Below are positions 26,444-36,080 of a DNA stretch of 64,000 nt, piece by piece. Under the pieces are notes generated by a model. It was given only the letters and a program-made list of their open reading frames with translations. It had not been told where the DNA came from and made no database searches. This stretch comes from Chitinophagales bacterium (GTDB lineage Bacteria; Bacteroidota; Bacteroidia; Chitinophagales; BACL12). The first letter of the stretch is position 1. Every line of letters starts with the position of its first letter. The stretch lies in NCBI GenBank assembly GCA_020636645.1, contig JACJXO010000005.1, positions 109,363 through 173,362 on the forward strand. Direction: 5' to 3'. A program made the translations under genes and the position numbers.

Positions 26444-27559
26444 ATGCAGGAATTGCCGGAACGACTGCGGCAAAAGCTGGCAGACAGAAAAACTGCCCAT
26501 GCACTGAGAGCACTCAGGCAATTCCCGGCACTTATTGATTTCAGTTCCAACGATTATCTGGGCTTCTCCGGCAATATCCGCATTGCAAATGCAGTGAACA
26601 ATTATTTGTTGTCAGGCGGTGAAACGGGAAGCGGCGGTTCTCGCCTTCTTACAGGTAACCACCCGAAGCTGGTGGAAGCAGAAGAGTACATAGCAAAATT
26701 TCACCATGCCGAAGCAGCGCTTTTTTTTGGTTCCGGCTATGAAGCCAACAGCGGACTGATCGCAACTGTTTGTCACCGACATGACACCATTATACATGAT
26801 GAATTATGTCATGCAAGTCTTCGGGAAGGCATCCGGGCATCAGGTGCGAAAGCGATATCATTTGCACACAATGATCTGCATGATCTGCAGGATAAGCTAC
26901 AGCATGTAGCCGGCAACAAATGGGTCATTACAGAATCAGTGTTTTCTATGGACGGCGATATTTGTCCGCTGCTGGATCTGGTAACCATCTCCCGGTCAAA
27001 TGGTGCCATGATCATCCTGGATGAAGCACATGCAACAGGGGTGATCGGAAAGAAAGGCGAAGGACTTGCCCAATCATGTCAGGTTCAGGATCAGATATTC
27101 GCCAGGGTACATACATTCGGAAAAGCAATTGGAGTGCAGGGTGCTGTGGTCATGGGAAGCAGGGAACTGAGATCTGCACTGGTAAACTTCTGTCGTCCGT
27201 TCATCTACACTACTGCACCTTCACCGATGCTGGCAGTGGCTGCTGCTGCTGCCTATTCTTTGTTGGATGGTCCATGTGATGAATGGCAGAAGTTACAGGA
27301 ACTGATACATTTTGCAGATGAACTGCAGGATGTCATCAAGGGGGAAGGCACCGCCATCAGGCAGGTGATGATTCCCGGCAATGAAGCAGTCAGGTCTGCT
27401 GCAGAGCAGATTCAACATGCAGGTTTTCTCGTCCTTCCCGTATTATCTCCTACCGTACCGGCCGGCAGTGAACGGATTCGCATCTGTCTGCATGCATACA
27501 ATACTAAAGAAGAGTTGACGGCTCTTACTGAATTAATCAAAACGATCAGGCAGCAATGA
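26444..27559 (+). CDS. bioF: 8-amino-7-oxononanoate synthase
   Basis: PLP-dependent alpha-oxoamine synthase that condenses pimeloyl-ACP/CoA with alanine in biotin synthesis. 371 residues. Landmarks are NDYLGFS, GSGGSRLLTGNH, DELCHASLREG, ILDEAHATGVIG and the PLP lysine in HTFGKAIG. Close relatives (2-amino-3-ketobutyrate CoA ligase) share these, but the bioB neighbour favours BioF. It overlaps the next gene by 4 nt. Confidence 0.92.
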   Translation: MQELPERLRQKLADRKTAHALRALRQFPALIDFSSNDYLGFSGNIRIANAVNNYLLSGGETGSGGSRLLTGNHPKLVEAEEYIAKFHHAEAALFFGSGYEANSGLIATVCHRHDTIIHDELCHASLREGIRASGAKAISFAHNDLHDLQDKLQHVAGNKWVITESVFSMDGDICPLLDLVTISRSNGAMIILDEAHATGVIGKKGEGLAQSCQVQDQIFARVHTFGKAIGVQGAVVMGSRELRSALVNFCRPFIYTTAPSPMLAVAAAAAYSLLDGPCDEWQKLQELIHFADELQDVIKGEGTAIRQVMIPGNEAVRSAAEQIQHAGFLVLPVLSPTVPAGSERIRICLHAYNTKEELTALTELIKTIRQQ

Positions 27560-29103
27560 TCAGAGAAGTACAGCTTCGGCTAACACCCGAACAGGCACAG
27601 GATCCGGATCTGCTGAGAAAGGAAGCCATCAGCAAAGCCGGAGCAGGAGCATCTGCCAAAGTGGAGTTGGTCAGGCGCAGTATAGACGCACGCCAGAAAC
27701 AGGTAATGCTGCAACTGGTGGTCCGTGTTTATGAAGAAGAAGAGATGCCGGATAACGCCTTTGCATTACCTGATCTTTCATCGGTGACTGATGCACCGGA
27801 GGTGCACATCATTGGTTGCGGTCCTGCAGGTCTTTTTGCAGCACTGACCTGTTTGCAAAGAGGACTGAAACCTGTCATTCTCGAAAGAGGGAAAGATGTG
27901 CGCAGCAGAAGGCATGATCTGGCGGCGATCAATCGCAGGCACATAGTTGATCCTGATTCTAATTATTGTTTTGGCGAAGGTGGTGCAGGTACCTACTCTG
28001 ACGGAAAACTTTACACCCGTTCAGGCAAGCGTGGCGACATCCGCAAGGTACTGGAGTGGCTGGTAGCATTTGGAGCTTCACATGAGATACTGGTAGAAGC
28101 GCATCCTCACATCGGTACCAATAAATTGCCGGGTATCATAACAGCAATACGACAGTTCATCCTGGACCATGGCGGGGAGGTGCATTTTGGCAAAAGGGTC
28201 ACTGCCATTCAGACAAAGAATGGAAAGGTGAGCCAACTGGAATGCAACGGACAGGAGAATATTCCTGTTGCACAGGTCATACTGGCAACAGGACATTCTG
28301 CACGTGATATTTTCTTCATGTTGCACAGCTCTGGCATACCTGTTGAATTCAAACCATTTGCCATGGGTGTTCGCATAGAGCACCCGCAGGTATTGATCGA
28401 TCAGATGCAATACCATTGCGATGTGCGTTCAGCATATCTGCCGCCTGCATCCTACAGCATGGTGGAACAGGTAAATAAACGTGGCGTGTACAGTTTCTGT
28501 ATGTGTCCGGGAGGCATCATTGCTCCATGCGCTACTGCATCTGAAGAAGTGGTAACCAACGGCTGGTCACCGTCTAAGCGGAATAACCCGTTTGCCAATA
28601 GTGGATTTGTGGTATCTGTTGAAGAAAAAGATGCAGAGGCGTACGCACACCATGGTCCATTGAAAGGACTGGCATTTCAGATGGCCACAGAATACAATGC
28701 CTGGCAATACGGAGGATACACACAGGCAGCTCCGGCACAGCGCATGGTGGATTTTGTACAGAAGAAAGCAACAACAGAGCTTCCTGCCTGCAGCTACCAG
28801 CCCGGAGTTGTATCTGCCAGGATGAGTGAAGTGTTGCCCGATTTTATCGCCAACGGATTACGCGGTGCATTCCTGCAGATCAGCAAACATAAGCCTGCCT
28901 ATTATACGAATGAAGCCATCCTGGTGGGGGTGGAGTCCAGAACCTCTTCACCGGTGCGCATACCCAGAGATCCCGATACCCTGCAACACCCGGGTGTGTC
29001 GGGTCTGTTTCCCTGCGGGGAGGGAGGAGGCTACGCAGGAGGAATAGTCAGTGCAGCGATGGATGGGATCAAAGTGGCGATGGCTATTCCGGCCGGGGTT
29101 TGA
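27556..29103 (+). CDS. FAD-dependent oxidoreductase (COG2509 family)
   Basis: 515 residues. A helical N-terminal domain of about 85 residues precedes the FAD-binding Rossmann motif VHIIGCGPAGLFAALTCL; NYCFGEGGAGTYSDGKLYTR is the family signature, VILATGHSARDIF the second nucleotide motif, and CGEGGGYAGGIVSAAMDGIK the C-terminal FAD contact. These proteins are annotated as uncharacterised FAD-dependent dehydrogenases. Coupled by 4-nt overlap to bioF, but a biotin role is only inferred from position. Confidence 0.88.
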   Translation: MIREVQLRLTPEQAQDPDLLRKEAISKAGAGASAKVELVRRSIDARQKQVMLQLVVRVYEEEEMPDNAFALPDLSSVTDAPEVHIIGCGPAGLFAALTCLQRGLKPVILERGKDVRSRRHDLAAINRRHIVDPDSNYCFGEGGAGTYSDGKLYTRSGKRGDIRKVLEWLVAFGASHEILVEAHPHIGTNKLPGIITAIRQFILDHGGEVHFGKRVTAIQTKNGKVSQLECNGQENIPVAQVILATGHSARDIFFMLHSSGIPVEFKPFAMGVRIEHPQVLIDQMQYHCDVRSAYLPPASYSMVEQVNKRGVYSFCMCPGGIIAPCATASEEVVTNGWSPSKRNNPFANSGFVVSVEEKDAEAYAHHGPLKGLAFQMATEYNAWQYGGYTQAAPAQRMVDFVQKKATTELPACSYQPGVVSARMSEVLPDFIANGLRGAFLQISKHKPAYYTNEAILVGVESRTSSPVRIPRDPDTLQHPGVSGLFPCGEGGGYAGGIVSAAMDGIKVAMAIPAGV

Positions 29104-29110
29104 ATGCGCA

Positions 29111-29497
29111 TCACTTTGTAATTTTTTTTGTTGCTTTTGGAGCGTACTTATCCCGGTTCTCAGCTACCCTGAAAGCTATGATCTTTTTAATAAGTGGTAA
29201 TGGAAACGGGGCATCATTCGGAAACTGAACGGATCCCTTTCCCTGCTTGTATCCTGCCAGTTCTTTGGCAAATGCCAACTGTCCGGTAGGGGTTGCATAA
29301 AGTCCTATATGATGCTCATAACCAGCATAATATACCAGCGGCCTTGCAAAGGTTTTGTAAGCCGGCATGCCATAGCTGATCATTTCTTCGGCATCAGGAG
29401 CAGCTTTTTTTATGGCCGCTCTGATCTGTTCCATGCGGCTCTTTACCGGATCCGGAAATTCCTTCAGGTAAGCATCAACTGTTGCAGGTTTTTTCAT
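29111..29497 (-). CDS. DUF1801 family protein
   Basis: 128 residues. EMISYGMPAYKTFARPLVYY, HHIGLYATP and GKGSVQFPNDAPFPLPLIKK are typical of the small DUF1801 (YdhG-like) fold, whose function is unknown. The tail KATKKITK is basic. Last gene of the WbqC-hydrolase-VOC unit, joined to the VOC gene by a 4-nt overlap. Confidence 0.88.
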   Translation of the reverse strand: MKKPATVDAYLKEFPDPVKSRMEQIRAAIKKAAPDAEEMISYGMPAYKTFARPLVYYAGYEHHIGLYATPTGQLAFAKELAGYKQGKGSVQFPNDAPFPLPLIKKIIAFRVAENRDKYAPKATKKITK

Positions 29498-29868
29498 GGA
29501 CTTTCCATAATCAGGTCCTGCCCGAATTGGAGCAGGTATCCGTTGTTATCAAAAATGCCGAACTCCCGCATGCCCCATTCGAAATCTTCCGGCGCATAAC
29601 ATATCCGGGCCTTGTCTTTTACTTGCTCCCAGAATTGGGTAGCATCATCCGTGTTGATGTAGATGGATCCGGTGAATTTCGGTGCGTCGAATGGTGTGTG
29701 TGCGTTCGGAATGGCCAGCATGATCTCCACGTCATCCAGGTGCAATGCTGCCCATCCCCAGTCATTATTTCTGGCCCCGCAGGTGAATCCCAGCACTTCC
29801 GTGTAGAACCGGATGCTCTCATCCAGATCGCGGGTATACAGCATAGGCCTGAGTCGGGTCAGTACCAT
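29494..29868 (-). CDS. VOC (glyoxalase/bleomycin-resistance) superfamily protein
   Basis: 124 residues with the paired beta-alpha-beta-beta-beta modules: PMLYTRDLDESIRFYTEVLG in the first half and the metal-side glutamate region EWGMREFGIFDNNGYLLQFG in the second. Specific reaction unknown. Overlaps the DUF1801 gene by 4 nt and starts 2 nt after the serine hydrolase stop. Confidence 0.88.
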   Translation of the reverse strand: MVLTRLRPMLYTRDLDESIRFYTEVLGFTCGARNNDWGWAALHLDDVEIMLAIPNAHTPFDAPKFTGSIYINTDDATQFWEQVKDKARICYAPEDFEWGMREFGIFDNNGYLLQFGQDLIMESP

Positions 29869-29870
29869 AT

Positions 29871-31394
29871 CTATCTTCTGACCCGGTGAAAGGTGTATTC
29901 CATCATGTCAATGAAATCTGCAACCGTCATGTGGTAGGCTGAAATGCCTGCTTCATCTTCATCAAAACTGACCTGCTTGATACCATATATGCTTTGATTG
30001 TAGGTACATACAAAATCATTTCCTCCTAAGGGTTCAAGCGTACCCGACAGATCCGGATGGTGTTCGAAGTAGATATGCAGCATACCGTCTTCCAGTTTGA
30101 TACTGGCCATGCCATACACGTCACTGATGTAGTTCCCGACATACTCGTTAAGGGCATGTTTTGCTACAGCTCCGTTTCCGTGGGCTTTATTCAGCAAGGC
30201 CTGGGTCTCTTCTGCCTGTCTTTTTCTGCTCCTGACATAAAAGGTATTATACATCTCGCTGATATTGCGATAAGGCATATCCAGAAAGGCTTCTATTATC
30301 TGCATCTTCATGGCTTCGTAGAACCAGTTCTCATCCGTATTGGTCAGTACCACAATACCAAGATCCAGTTCAGGCAGGAAACAGGTGGTGGTAACAAAAC
30401 CGTTTGCTCCGCCATCATGCCATACCATTTTCTTGCCATTATAGTCGGCCATGAACCAGCCCAGTCCATACAGTTCAAAATGCTGGGCAGCATAAAGACC
30501 ACCGCGGTTCTCGCTTACAATATTATAGGGCGTGGTGGCGGCCTCTATGACTGAAGCCGGAAACAGCTGCTTACCCTCAAAGGAACCTTCCTGGCTGTTC
30601 ATGATAAGCCAGTTGGACAGGTCTTTCACACAGCTGTTGATGCTGGCTGCAGGGCCCAGGTTGTTGATGTTTTCATAAGGTATCTTTTCCAGGTTTCCCT
30701 GGTTCAGGGTATAGGCTGAACAGGCATTCTTGTCTGCAATGATCGCCTCATAGGTAGTGCTGCTGCGCATCATATGCAAGGGACTGAAGATGCGGGTGCT
30801 GACAAAATCATCCCAGCTCATACCGCTTACTTCGCCAATGATCTCTCCGGCTGCAACAAATCCCATATTACAATAGCCATAACCACTTCTGAAATCATAT
30901 TGCGGTTGGTGTACATCCATTTTTTCCAGCAACTCACGCCTGCTGAGGTTGCTTCCCCAATGGAGAAAATCACCCTGAAAGGTTTGCAGTCCAATTCGGT
31001 GGGTTACCATGTCTTTGATGGTTACCATATCTGTCGCACAATCGTCATACAGATCAAGCCAGGGCAGGTAGTCTGTCACATGATCGTCTAAATGGAGTTT
31101 GCCTTCATCCTGCAACAGAGCCAGTGAGGTTCCTGTGAAAGCTTTGGAATTGCTGGCTATCATGAAAAGTGTTTCATCATTGACGGGATGACCATTTTCC
31201 AGATCGGTCATACCATATCCTTTGCTTATCAGTATCTGCCCGTCTTTGACAATGGCAATGGCTGCTCCCGGTATCTGCCAGCGGGCCATTTCCCGGTTCA
31301 TGAACTGATCGATGCTATCAGTCAGGAAAGCAGGAATCTGTGCCTGTACCAGCCAGGGAGTGCAAAAAAGAAAAAGTGAGGCTAATTTTTTCAT
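29871..31394 (-). CDS. secreted serine hydrolase, class C beta-lactamase/DD-peptidase-like
   Basis: 507 residues with a signal peptide (about 1-18, ending VQAQ). The SxxK nucleophile is Ser81-Lys84 (IASNSKAFT), the YxN motif is Tyr174-Asn176 (GYCNMG) and WHDGGANG is the third motif. A C-terminal lipocalin-like DUF3471 type region (ALNEYVGNYISDVYG onward) follows. It likely acts on peptidoglycan peptides or esters in the periplasm; substrate unknown. Its start overlaps the WbqC stop by 4 nt. Confidence 0.9.
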   Translation of the reverse strand: MKKLASLFLFCTPWLVQAQIPAFLTDSIDQFMNREMARWQIPGAAIAIVKDGQILISKGYGMTDLENGHPVNDETLFMIASNSKAFTGTSLALLQDEGKLHLDDHVTDYLPWLDLYDDCATDMVTIKDMVTHRIGLQTFQGDFLHWGSNLSRRELLEKMDVHQPQYDFRSGYGYCNMGFVAAGEIIGEVSGMSWDDFVSTRIFSPLHMMRSSTTYEAIIADKNACSAYTLNQGNLEKIPYENINNLGPAASINSCVKDLSNWLIMNSQEGSFEGKQLFPASVIEAATTPYNIVSENRGGLYAAQHFELYGLGWFMADYNGKKMVWHDGGANGFVTTTCFLPELDLGIVVLTNTDENWFYEAMKMQIIEAFLDMPYRNISEMYNTFYVRSRKRQAEETQALLNKAHGNGAVAKHALNEYVGNYISDVYGMASIKLEDGMLHIYFEHHPDLSGTLEPLGGNDFVCTYNQSIYGIKQVSFDEDEAGISAYHMTVADFIDMMEYTFHRVRR

Positions 31395-32011
31395 AGTGGT
31401 TTGTTGCCTTGATTGAAGAGGTAATCAATGATACTCAAATTGCGCTGGAATGGGAAACGATCACTGAACACCTGGTGATAATCCGGAAACTTTGAGGCGA
31501 TCTCCTCATGTCTTGGGTCATCAGTTCTTGTAGTTCTCAGATCTGTGATCTGGCTGGTTCCGGGTGGTACGTACTTCTCAGTATAGGTGATCTCCGGATG
31601 AAACTTCAAAGCCCTCAGGCAGAATTCCAGCCATCGCATATTCCAATCCAGCAGATAGGTCGGTTTGCTTTCAAATATTGGTTGAAGGTCGTCTTCGAAG
31701 TATTCAAAATACGCTGACCGGCGATAACATGATTCCAGTGTTCGTTTGTGAATGTGCTGCCAGGGGTGTTCGTACGAAATGCGCACATCACGAAAGGCTC
31801 TTCGTTCGTTCTTGCCCTTTTCCAGGGGTACTGACAGCAACTGCATTCCATTCGGTCCGAGTATATAGCACCGGTTCAGCCAACCGCCCTTCTGGTAGTG
31901 TCTGTACACATCGAACTGCAGGGCTTTTGCCTGCCTGATCAGCATGAACCAGGATACCGGAGGGCAATAATACAGGTCGGTCAGTATGTTGTCAGAATTT
32001 GTATCCCTCAT
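31391..32011 (-). CDS. WbqC-like protein
   Basis: 206 residues. YYCPPVSWFMLIRQAKALQF and GWLNRCYILGPNG followed by LSVPLEKGK fit the WbqC family; members occur in O-antigen loci and elsewhere, sometimes annotated as putative glycine transferases. It leads the four-gene minus unit ending with DUF1801 and diverges from the GWxTD gene with 59 bp between starts. Confidence 0.82.
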   Translation of the reverse strand: MRDTNSDNILTDLYYCPPVSWFMLIRQAKALQFDVYRHYQKGGWLNRCYILGPNGMQLLSVPLEKGKNERRAFRDVRISYEHPWQHIHKRTLESCYRRSAYFEYFEDDLQPIFESKPTYLLDWNMRWLEFCLRALKFHPEITYTEKYVPPGTSQITDLRTTRTDDPRHEEIASKFPDYHQVFSDRFPFQRNLSIIDYLFNQGNKPL

Positions 32012-32070
32012 GCCTGTGAACGTAACTGCTTCACAACGAAATTCGTAATTTTAGACAGAAACATCATCAG

Positions 32071-33534
32071 ATGAAAAACTTGATCTTCTGTGTGTTGGCA
32101 GGATTTTCCATCCAGGTTTCTGCCCAGTCACTTGAAAATATGGTCAGCATCCGGACCGCCGTTTTTGATCACCCCGAATCCGGACAATATCTGGAGGTCT
32201 ATACAACCATTTCCGGAAACGCCATTCACTACGAACGCAACAAGAAATATCTGTACCAGGGTGGTGTGGATGTACAGCTGGTTCTGCTGCAAGGTACCGA
32301 AGTGGTGAACTTTGACAAGTTCAGACTCAATACACCCCAGGTGGTTGATACCAACAGCATAGATTTCTCTCTGATAGATCAGCAGCGGATGGTCATTCCA
32401 AATGCATCTCTGAGTATGGAGGTGACAGTAACTGATATTCTGGACAGCCTGAACACCTTTACCTATACAGAAGCTTTGCTTCCGCTTGATACAGCGGGTC
32501 TGAGATTTTCAGATGTACAGTTGCTGGATACTTTTTACAGGAGTGCAGGCGAAAGCGCTTTTTTGAAGAACGGTTTTGAAATGAAACCATACACTTTGAA
32601 TTTTTATCCTGACAGCCGCAGCCACCTGAGGTTTTACGGAGAAGTGTACGGTACAGAAACACTGTTGAATGACCCTCAGTTCCTGCTAACATTTCACATA
32701 GAATCAGCAAGTGGTAATATTAGTTCTCAGCAGTTCTTTCAGCATGCCAAAGTGCAGGCAGGTCCTGTTGTTTCTTACTTACGAGACATTGATATCACAG
32801 ATCTGCCTTCCGGAAACTACAACCTGGTAGTAGAAGTACATGACCGGCAGAACGAAGTGATAGGCAAGAAGAAGATCTTTTTCCAACGGGCCAAGAAAGG
32901 AGCGGTTTCTGCCTATGACAATCTGGAACTGATCAGTACGGATGGCACTTTCGTGGACGATTACAGCAGTGAACAGCTCAGCTATTTCCTGGATGTCATC
33001 ATACCCAGAAGTACAGCAGATGAAGCCAAACTGATCGCTTCTCTCAGCCCCAGGGTGGAAGATGAAATGAAAAAGAAATTTCTGTACAACTTCTGGCTGG
33101 ATCGTAATCCGGACGACCCATACGGCGAATGGAAGAGATATCTCCAGCTGGTCAAAGAAGCGAATGATGCATTCTCTACTCCATCCAGACAAGGCTATCG
33201 CACTGACAGGGGAAGGGTGTACCTGGAGTATGGAAGGCCATATGACAGGGTCAATTCAGTCAATGAACCAGGTGCCTATCCTTATGAGATCTGGTTTTAT
33301 ACTGTATTACCTGATAAACAGACCAACATTGGTTTTGCTTTCTACGAGCCCAGCATGGTCTCCAATGATTATATCCTGTTGCATTCCAATGCAAGAGGTG
33401 AACTCAATGACCCAAGGTGGAAGATCAGGATATATGAGAACGTAGCTTCTCCGCAAGAAATTTTTGACTTTGATAATACGGATGTGCAGGATCGTACCAA
33501 TGTTTACAGGGCCATTGATGCCTACGATTTCTGA
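32071..33534 (+). CDS. secreted GWxTD domain-containing protein
   Basis: 487 residues with an N-terminal signal peptide (NLIFCVLAGFSIQVSAQ). The first 280 residues are beta-rich, Ig-like. The C-terminal domain contains the name motif as GYRTDRGRVYLEYGRP and PYEIWFY, typical of GWxTD proteins of Bacteroidota. The role is unknown; location is periplasmic or outer-membrane. A -7-like TAATTTTA sits at about 32047. Confidence 0.85.
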   Translation: MKNLIFCVLAGFSIQVSAQSLENMVSIRTAVFDHPESGQYLEVYTTISGNAIHYERNKKYLYQGGVDVQLVLLQGTEVVNFDKFRLNTPQVVDTNSIDFSLIDQQRMVIPNASLSMEVTVTDILDSLNTFTYTEALLPLDTAGLRFSDVQLLDTFYRSAGESAFLKNGFEMKPYTLNFYPDSRSHLRFYGEVYGTETLLNDPQFLLTFHIESASGNISSQQFFQHAKVQAGPVVSYLRDIDITDLPSGNYNLVVEVHDRQNEVIGKKKIFFQRAKKGAVSAYDNLELISTDGTFVDDYSSEQLSYFLDVIIPRSTADEAKLIASLSPRVEDEMKKKFLYNFWLDRNPDDPYGEWKRYLQLVKEANDAFSTPSRQGYRTDRGRVYLEYGRPYDRVNSVNEPGAYPYEIWFYTVLPDKQTNIGFAFYEPSMVSNDYILLHSNARGELNDPRWKIRIYENVASPQEIFDFDNTDVQDRTNVYRAIDAYDF

Positions 33535-33557
33535 GTACACAGTATCTTCGTTTGGTG

Positions 33558-34622
33558 ATGGATCCGGCCGATATTCTTGAACACCCGCATGTGGCGGTTG
33601 TGATCCTGACATGGAATGGCAGGGAATTTCTCAAGACCTTCCTGCCTTCTGTGCTTGCTTCTACTTACCCTTCACTGGATATCATTGTAGCTGACAACAG
33701 CAGCACAGATGATACCATCACTTTTCTCCGTCAACAATTTCCGTCTGTCAGGATCATTCAAACCGGTGGTAACCTGGGCTTTGCCAAAGGATATAACAAA
33801 GCACTGGAAGAGGTCAGAGCAGATTATTTCATTTTGTTGAATCAGGATGTGGAAGTAACTCCTGGTTGGATAGAACCACTGGTAGATGCCATGGATACCG
33901 ATTCTGAGTGGGGGGCTTTGATGCCGAAGATCAGATCATATCACCACAGAGATCACTTTGAACACGCAGGTGCTTCCGGTGGAATGATAGATTCGCTTGG
34001 ATATCCTTTTTGCCGGGGACGGATTTTCGATAAGGTGGAAGCTGATACCGGGCAATACGAAGAGCCTATGGAAGTATTCTGGGCAAGTGGTGCCGCACTT
34101 TGTATCAGGCCGGCTCTGTACAAGAGACTCAAAGGCTTTGACGAAGACTACTTCGCACATATGGAAGAGATCGATCTCTGCTGGCGTTTGAAACGGGCCG
34201 GCTACAAGATCGGTGTGATACCGTCATCAGTAGTGTTTCACGTAGGAGGCGGAAGTCTTAAAAAAGAGGATCCACGAAAGATCTATCTCAACTTCCGCAA
34301 TTCACTCAGCATGCTCTACAAGAACCTTGATTTTCTGGAGCTGGTGTGGAAGTTGCCGCTGCGTATGTTGGTGCTGGATGTGATCGCCCTACTCAAATCA
34401 CTGATGGAAGGCAAATGGAGAGAAGCATGGGCCATCATTCGTGCCGATTGGTATTTCTTCTGGAGCTGGCCAAGGCAGGTGTACAAAAGAAACACGACCA
34501 GGAAACGTATCCAGCACCATGCAATTGGGTTCTCCAGGGTGAAAGAATCCGGCTATTACAAGGGAAGCATAGTCTGGCAGCATTTCATCAGAAAAAAGGA
34601 CCACTACTCAGACCTATACTGA
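33558..34622 (+). CDS. glycosyltransferase family 2 (rhamnosyltransferase-like)
   Basis: About 354 residues. VAVVILTWNGREFLKTFLPS and IVADNSSTDDT form the nucleotide site, NLGFAKGYNKAL follows, and the metal motif reads LLNQDVEV; EVFWASGAALCIRP and EEIDLCWRLKRAGY are conserved in the WcaA/rhamnosyltransferase-type group. I prefer the ATG at 33558 over TTG 33552, which falls in a possible -7 region. The 3' end overlaps convergent aroQ by 9 bp. Confidence 0.88.
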   Translation: MDPADILEHPHVAVVILTWNGREFLKTFLPSVLASTYPSLDIIVADNSSTDDTITFLRQQFPSVRIIQTGGNLGFAKGYNKALEEVRADYFILLNQDVEVTPGWIEPLVDAMDTDSEWGALMPKIRSYHHRDHFEHAGASGGMIDSLGYPFCRGRIFDKVEADTGQYEEPMEVFWASGAALCIRPALYKRLKGFDEDYFAHMEEIDLCWRLKRAGYKIGVIPSSVVFHVGGGSLKKEDPRKIYLNFRNSLSMLYKNLDFLELVWKLPLRMLVLDVIALLKSLMEGKWREAWAIIRADWYFFWSWPRQVYKRNTTRKRIQHHAIGFSRVKESGYYKGSIVWQHFIRKKDHYSDLY

Positions 34623-35039
34623 TCGTTGCAGCAAAAATTGCAGAGCCATCTCATACCCTTGTAAACCCAGACCACTGATCACGCCTGCACATCTGGATGA
34701 CAGCACATCTGTATGCCTGAAAGTTTCACGTGCATATATGTTGCTGATGTGCACACCTATCACAGGGCTTTTGATGGCACTTATGGCATCTGCAAGCGAA
34801 TAGGAATAGTGAGAAAGGGCACCTGCATTCAGTATGATTCCATGCGCTGAAAAACCCATCTCATGCAGATGGTCTATCAATTCTCCTTCGTGATTGGACT
34901 GAAAATAGCTGATCTCCTGGTTGGCATATCGCTCCCGCAGGTCATCCAGATAGTGACTGAAAGAGGTCGGTCCGTACACATCCGGCTCGCGGGTACCCAG
35001 TAAATTGAGGTTCGGTCCGTTCACGATGCAGATCTTCAT
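34614..35039 (-). CDS. aroQ: type II 3-dehydroquinate dehydratase
   Basis: Converts 3-dehydroquinate to 3-dehydroshikimate in aromatic amino acid synthesis. 141 residues, normal for the dodecameric type II enzyme. PNLNLLGTREPDVYG holds the catalytic Tyr22; SNHEGELIDHLH and NAGALSHYSYSL hold the active-site His and Asn; HISNIYARETFRH closes the site. A -7 element lies 4 nt before the ATG. Confidence 0.97.
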   Translation of the reverse strand: MKICIVNGPNLNLLGTREPDVYGPTSFSHYLDDLRERYANQEISYFQSNHEGELIDHLHEMGFSAHGIILNAGALSHYSYSLADAISAIKSPVIGVHISNIYARETFRHTDVLSSRCAGVISGLGLQGYEMALQFLLQRSV

Positions 35040-35043
35040 AAAT

Positions 35044-35051
35044 CAAAGGTA
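35044..35051 (-). promoter_or_regulatory. -7 element TACCTTTG for aroQ
   Basis: The minus strand reads TACCTTTG, four bases ATTT, then the aroQ ATG (35039). The spacing predicts a leaderless or near-leaderless transcript. Confidence 0.55.
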
Positions 35052-35142
35052 CACCTTGCCAGGTAAACAATAAGTTGGTCAACTGCCGTTTTCCTGTTGA
35101 CATCCCGGGGTATTGACCCTTTGGTGTCAGGTAAATTGCAGC

Positions 35143-36063
35143 GTGAACTGGGAACTCGCTATATCAGAGTATTTGACCTGGATCCGTCTGGAAAAAGGGC
35201 TTTCTGCCAATAGCGTAGAAGCTTACAGGCGTGATGTGCAGAAACTGCAGGCATTTGTGAAGAGGCATTTTCCTGACACAACACCTGATACCGTCAGCTC
35301 TGAACAACTCCGGTCGTTTGTAGCTGAACTGCACGAACTTGGCCTGAATGACAGAAGTCAGGCCAGGGTGGTGAGCGGCGTCAGGTCTTTCTTCCGATTT
35401 CTGCTCACTGATGATCAGATCACGACAGACCCTGCTGAATTGCTGGAGCTGCCTAAACTCCGGCGTAAACTGCCGGACACCCTGAGCTACGAAGAGATCG
35501 AAAATATTATAGGAGCACTGGACTTGAGTAAGCCGGAAGGGATGCGGGATAAAGCCATCATTGATACATTATACGGATGCGGATTACGGGTAAGCGAATG
35601 CATTGGTTTGCAGATAACCCATATTCACAAAGAACTCGGGTTTATCCGGGTAATCGGAAAGGGTAACAAAGAAAGACTGGTTCCGGTTGGAGATAAAACC
35701 CTTAAAAGTATTGACCTGTACAGGCAATTCGTAAGGAACCAACAATCTGTTGCCAGGGGGTTTGAAGACCATGTCTTCCTCAACAGAAACGGGAAAGCCC
35801 TGAGTCGTGTCTATGTATTCATGATGCTTAGAAAAGCAGCGCAACTGGCAGGTATCCGTAAAACCATCTCACCCCATACCATGCGCCACAGTTTTGCCAC
35901 ACATTTGCTGGAAGGGGGAGCAGACCTGCGGGCTATCCAGGAAATGCTGGGGCATGAAAGTATTACCACAACAGAGATCTATACCCACCTCGACAAGACA
36001 TTCCTCCGCGATACCCTGATCCAGTTTCATCCGGGATTTCGCAAGAGTTTATCCGGCCGGTAA
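35143..36063 (+). CDS. xerD: site-specific tyrosine recombinase XerD
   Basis: Resolves chromosome dimers at dif with XerC. About 306 residues from GTG 35143 (VNWELAISEYLTWIRLEKGL); an upstream TTG at 35113 adds ten residues unlike the family. The SAM-like N-terminal domain is followed by the catalytic domain with Arg in GCGLRVSE, Lys in GKGNKERLVP, HTMRHSFATHLL (His and Arg), GHESITTTEIYTHL (His and Tyr). It lies 18 bp before the tRNA-Leu tandem repeat, which is suggestive, but the sequence looks like the housekeeping enzyme rather than an element integrase. Confidence 0.92.
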   Translation: MNWELAISEYLTWIRLEKGLSANSVEAYRRDVQKLQAFVKRHFPDTTPDTVSSEQLRSFVAELHELGLNDRSQARVVSGVRSFFRFLLTDDQITTDPAELLELPKLRRKLPDTLSYEEIENIIGALDLSKPEGMRDKAIIDTLYGCGLRVSECIGLQITHIHKELGFIRVIGKGNKERLVPVGDKTLKSIDLYRQFVRNQQSVARGFEDHVFLNRNGKALSRVYVFMMLRKAAQLAGIRKTISPHTMRHSFATHLLEGGADLRAIQEMLGHESITTTEIYTHLDKTFLRDTLIQFHPGFRKSLSGR

Positions 36064-36080
36064 TGGCCCTCTTAAGAAAT

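Noticed and set aside
35143..36063. xerD as the integrase of a genomic island at tRNA-Leu
   Set aside because: Length and motifs fit the chromosomal dimer-resolution enzyme, and flanking genes (aroQ, pyrF, mrp) are housekeeping with no island cargo.
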